Assembly (NCBI RefSeq): GCF_004366735.1
Contig: NZ_SOQX01000006.1
Location: forward strand, 1 to 64,000
Direction: 5' to 3'
DNA from: Thiohalophilus thiocyanatoxydans
GTDB lineage: Bacteria; Pseudomonadota; Gammaproteobacteria; UBA6429; Thiohalophilaceae
DNA length: 64,000 bases
Of this stretch, positions 61,413 to 64,000 are shown one piece after another. The translations under genes and the position numbers were made by a program. Each line of letters begins with the position of its first letter. Position 1 is the stretch's first letter. The notes under the pieces were generated by a model, which was given only the letters and a program-made list of their open reading frames with translations, made no database searches and was not told the DNA's origin.

Positions 61413-62210
61413 TCAAAGGCGCAGCACGACCAGCGCCTGCAGGACGTTATCTTCGGTCTCTTTCTCCCCCAGCTTGTTGTGCCAGTATTGCCATTCGACG
61501 CCGACAAACAGGCGATCGGGGGTGTTCCACAGTGTATGGCCCAGGTCATAGCGAAACTGAGGCTGTAGCAGAATCCAGTCATGCACAGTCTGACCGAATT
61601 CGTTATCGCGCTCGGCAATGTATTCACCATGTCCCTCGATGCTGAATCGCTGCTTACCTACAGTGAAGGGGTAGGCCCCGTTGAGATCGATCATGTAACT
61701 GTTGCTCTCGGCGGGGGCGCCGCCGCCGGCCACGCCGGTACTGTCGTCGAAATATAGAGTGAAATCGGTATTGAAGAAGGCAAAACCGGGGAGGTCCCAG
61801 CTCAGCCGGATGCCGGGCAGGTATTTGCGAACCCGCGCCTCCTTTGAATAATTAATACCGGCGAGCAGGCCGATATCGTTGATCGGGCCGGCGCCAACCG
61901 TGGTGTCGGCAAGTTTGCCCAGACTGATGTTGAGATAAAGTTCGCTGTAGAGATCGCCGTCATTGAAACCGTCAGGGTGACGATCGTCGAGATAGTCGGC
62001 AAAGAAAAAGAGATCGCCGAAGTCCCAGCCACTGGCATGCTGCAGGGTCAGGATGTCAGTATCACTCTGCGTGCCGCCGGCAAACGTGGGGGCGGCCAGC
62101 GTACCGCGCTGGTAATGCAGTTCGTTGATCTGCCACTGCGCGGCGGTGGCACGGTTCATCCCGACAAGCCCCGCAATGAGTACACTGGCGAGCGCAAAGC
62201 CTCTGATCAT
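61413..62210 (-). CDS. Tsx-like outer-membrane channel protein
   Basis: A 265-residue protein. It has a signal peptide (about 1-23, TATA), then WQINELHYQRG, which is the Tsx/OmpK family start, alternating strands with SGWDFGDLFFFADYLD, and a C-terminal strand ending in L (ALVVLRL). Tsx-type channels admit nucleosides. The ATG overlaps the stop of the upstream cyclase gene by 4 bases, so synthesis of this porin is coupled to a diguanylate cyclase. Confidence 0.75.
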   Translation of the reverse strand: MIRGFALASVLIAGLVGMNRATAAQWQINELHYQRGTLAAPTFAGGTQSDTDILTLQHASGWDFGDLFFFADYLDDRHPDGFNDGDLYSELYLNISLGKLADTTVGAGPINDIGLLAGINYSKEARVRKYLPGIRLSWDLPGFAFFNTDFTLYFDDSTGVAGGGAPAESNSYMIDLNGAYPFTVGKQRFSIEGHGEYIAERDNEFGQTVHDWILLQPQFRYDLGHTLWNTPDRLFVGVEWQYWHNKLGEKETEDNVLQALVVLRL

Positions 62211-63652
62211 GCGATCGTGATCCGATTACGGCCCTGCTTTTTGGAGGTGTAGAGGGCAGTGTCGGCACGTTTGATCAGATCAGGCAGGGTTTCGCCGGGT
62301 GCGTATTCGGCCAGTCCGACGCTGATGCTCATGTCCAGATTCACCTTGCCGCAACGGAACGGGTATCGACTGATGGCTTCCCGGATAGTTTCTGCCCGGC
62401 GGATGGCATTCTCCGCGTTGCAATCATTCAGCAGAATCACAAACTCGTCACCGCCCCAGCGGCAAAGGGTGTCGGAGGCACGAATATGACCACGGACGAG
62501 CTCGGTGAAATTGTACAGAATGGTGTCACCACAGTCATGTCCGTGGGTATCGTTCATGGCTTTGAAATTATCGATATCGAGACTGATCAATGTCACCGGC
62601 GTGTTGTTCCGTCGTGCCGAGGATATGTCATGATTGAAGATGATTTCGAACACATGACGATTGGCCGCGCCGGTCAGTTTGTCAGTCGTGGCCATCTCTT
62701 CGAGACGGCGCTGGTAACGACGGAAGGTGAACCAGATGATGGTCACTACCAGTGCCGTTATCATAAGCGCAATGATGATATTGGCGAACAGGGCGTCGAG
62801 AATCCGGGAATCGGCGCTGGATTCGGCCTGCTCGACGATCAGGTGCCAGTCGAACTCGGGGACCAGGCGACTGTTTACAAACACGGTCTTGCCGTCAGGC
62901 CGGGTGTAATTTACCGAGGAACTCGGATTGGCCAGAATATGTGTGGCAACGCGGTCCATACCGGCGCGGTCCTGGAGCCGTTCGGCACCCGTGTAGCCGC
63001 TGCCGCGGACGGTTACCTTGCCCTCGCGATCAACAAAGTAGACTTCCCGGCTGTAGCGCTGCTGGTAATTTTCAATCAGATCGGCGACCCGCTTCACTGA
63101 TAAACCGATACCGGTTACACCGATAAATTTGCCGTTATAGTCGGTCACCTGATAGTTGACGAAGATACTTAATCGATCACGATCCGCCGTGTCGAAATCC
63201 AGGTTGATCTCATAGGGATCATTCATCTGGCGCACCCGGAAGTACCATTTGTCGGCAGGATCGTCTCTGGATAGTGTTTTCAGTACGCCAGTGGGGTGAT
63301 AGTACTTGCGATGTTGCTCGGAAACGAAGAATGCCGTGGTGGTGTCATAGCGCTGCTGAATTTGTTTCAGATAGCGAATGATTTTTTCCGGTTCTTTTTC
63401 GCCGTCGAGGGTCCAATCGAGCACGAAAGTATCATGCGCCATGAGCGAGGAGATCAGGATCGAGCGCAGCAGGTCGCGTTCGATCTCCGAATAGATATTG
63501 TCGCTGGTCAGCGGTAGCGCTTCTTCGGCGATTTGATTGCGCACTGAATCATGGGCGATCAGGTAGCTGACAATGCTGGTGGCGAGAAAACCGAGCACCA
63601 GTAGTGCGACGAGTGCAGCCGTGAAATAGGGTTTTTTATACTGCACAGCCAA
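62207..63652 (-). CDS. membrane sensor diguanylate cyclase
   Basis: A 481-residue protein. TM1 (about 11-32), a periplasmic dCACHE-like sensor (DPADKWYFRVRQ, then FVNYQVTDYNGKFIGVTGIGLSV), TM2 (about 287-309) and GGDEF. The active motif GGDEF at residues 400-404 is intact, and the allosteric RxxD (RASD, 391-394) lies five residues before it, so it should make cyclic di-GMP under product inhibition. The ligand is unknown. It is the first gene of a two-gene operon with the Tsx-like gene. Confidence 0.9.
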   Translation of the reverse strand: MAVQYKKPYFTAALVALLVLGFLATSIVSYLIAHDSVRNQIAEEALPLTSDNIYSEIERDLLRSILISSLMAHDTFVLDWTLDGEKEPEKIIRYLKQIQQRYDTTTAFFVSEQHRKYYHPTGVLKTLSRDDPADKWYFRVRQMNDPYEINLDFDTADRDRLSIFVNYQVTDYNGKFIGVTGIGLSVKRVADLIENYQQRYSREVYFVDREGKVTVRGSGYTGAERLQDRAGMDRVATHILANPSSSVNYTRPDGKTVFVNSRLVPEFDWHLIVEQAESSADSRILDALFANIIIALMITALVVTIIWFTFRRYQRRLEEMATTDKLTGAANRHVFEIIFNHDISSARRNNTPVTLISLDIDNFKAMNDTHGHDCGDTILYNFTELVRGHIRASDTLCRWGGDEFVILLNDCNAENAIRRAETIREAISRYPFRCGKVNLDMSISVGLAEYAPGETLPDLIKRADTALYTSKKQGRNRITIA

Positions 63653-64000
63653 TTGCCTTATTGAACCGCTGGGGAGTTGTTATTTTCTGGCGTAGAAAAG
63701 ACCTTGGCCCGAGTATAAACAGCCTGCTTGCGGGGTGTCCAACACCTTCTGGGATACTGTTAACGCTGTAGACGTGTTTGAATGGTATTTTTGATCAAGC
63801 CGAGTCAGCTTCGAGGGGTGACCGGGTAACTCACTGTTCATTGATCTTTCGGCCGTTAGTGCTGGATTTCAAGCTTGTCATCTCACAAGAGGCATGAGCG
63901 ACCCTGATGTACCGGTCGGGTAATCTCTCTTTGAGATGGTGCGGTTGCTGGCGCACGAGTCGATCGGGTTGTCAGTCGCAGAAGCCTTTTTCTTGCAGCT
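63653..64000. other. 348-base region to the window end
   Basis: This holds the upstream region of the cyclase gene and no recognisable gene, repeat or RNA. It may contain the cyclase promoter, which I cannot pinpoint. Confidence 0.4.

Overview
The window is about 64 kb of a gammaproteobacterial chromosome. The order SRP RNA-dnaX-ebfC-recR, the order leuC-leuD-leuB-asd-usg-fimV-truA (as in Pseudomonas-like lineages), orn, rsgA and a FliA sigma factor place it in the class. The large investment in choline and glycine betaine uptake and oxidation suggests a halotolerant or halophilic species, perhaps of the purple-sulfur or sulfur-oxidiser type. This is inference from gene content. Most genes look GC-rich, apart from the 18.1-20.3 kb segment, which is visibly AT-rich.

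Region by region. 1-1.4 kb: the end of a MITE-like repeat and a trans-sulfuration enzyme. 1.4-18 kb: an osmoprotection island with two complete ProU/OpuA-type ABC transporters in different gene orders, an orphan choline-type binding protein, betA, betB, an SDR and a TorF-type porin. Inserted in it are a macrodomain gene, a stand-alone Hen1-type RNA methyltransferase, a hexose-6-phosphate mutarotase and an EamA exporter. 18.1-20.3 kb: five integron attC sites separating four small promoterless ORFs, all on the minus strand, plus one ORF-less cassette made of two perfect palindromes. No integrase is present, so this is a CALIN. 20.8-31 kb: core genes (MFS, methyltransferase, 4.5S RNA, dnaX with a clear -1 frameshift signal, ebfC, recR, rsgA, phhB, cytochrome c, M48 protease, orn, fliA). 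31-42 kb: a DUF2157/DUF4401/GDYXXLXY membrane trio, a GGDEF-EAL protein next to a PilZ protein, AmmeMemoRadiSam A and B, a DUF481 protein, mog and prmB. 42-48.7 kb: hemN with an FNR-type box, aroC, an MFS, mqo and a DUF3050 protein. 49-60.7 kb: a LysR regulator divergent from leuCDB, then asd, usg, fimV, a membrane protein and truA. 60.7-64 kb: a tandemly duplicated FNR-box/terminator unit (candidate twin small RNAs), a Tsx-like outer-membrane protein and a diguanylate cyclase.

Intergenic spaces are rich in imperfect dyad repeats of at least four families, including one in every gap from leuC to usg. The strongest items for a second look are the integrase-less cassette array, the twin FNR-box small-RNA candidates, the macrodomain/Hen1 pair, the dnaX frameshift cassette and the catalytically dead aspartate-semialdehyde dehydrogenase paralogue. 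Several start codons were moved inward from the longest ORF on ribosome-binding-site or family evidence. All functional calls rest on motif and family recognition by eye, with no database search.
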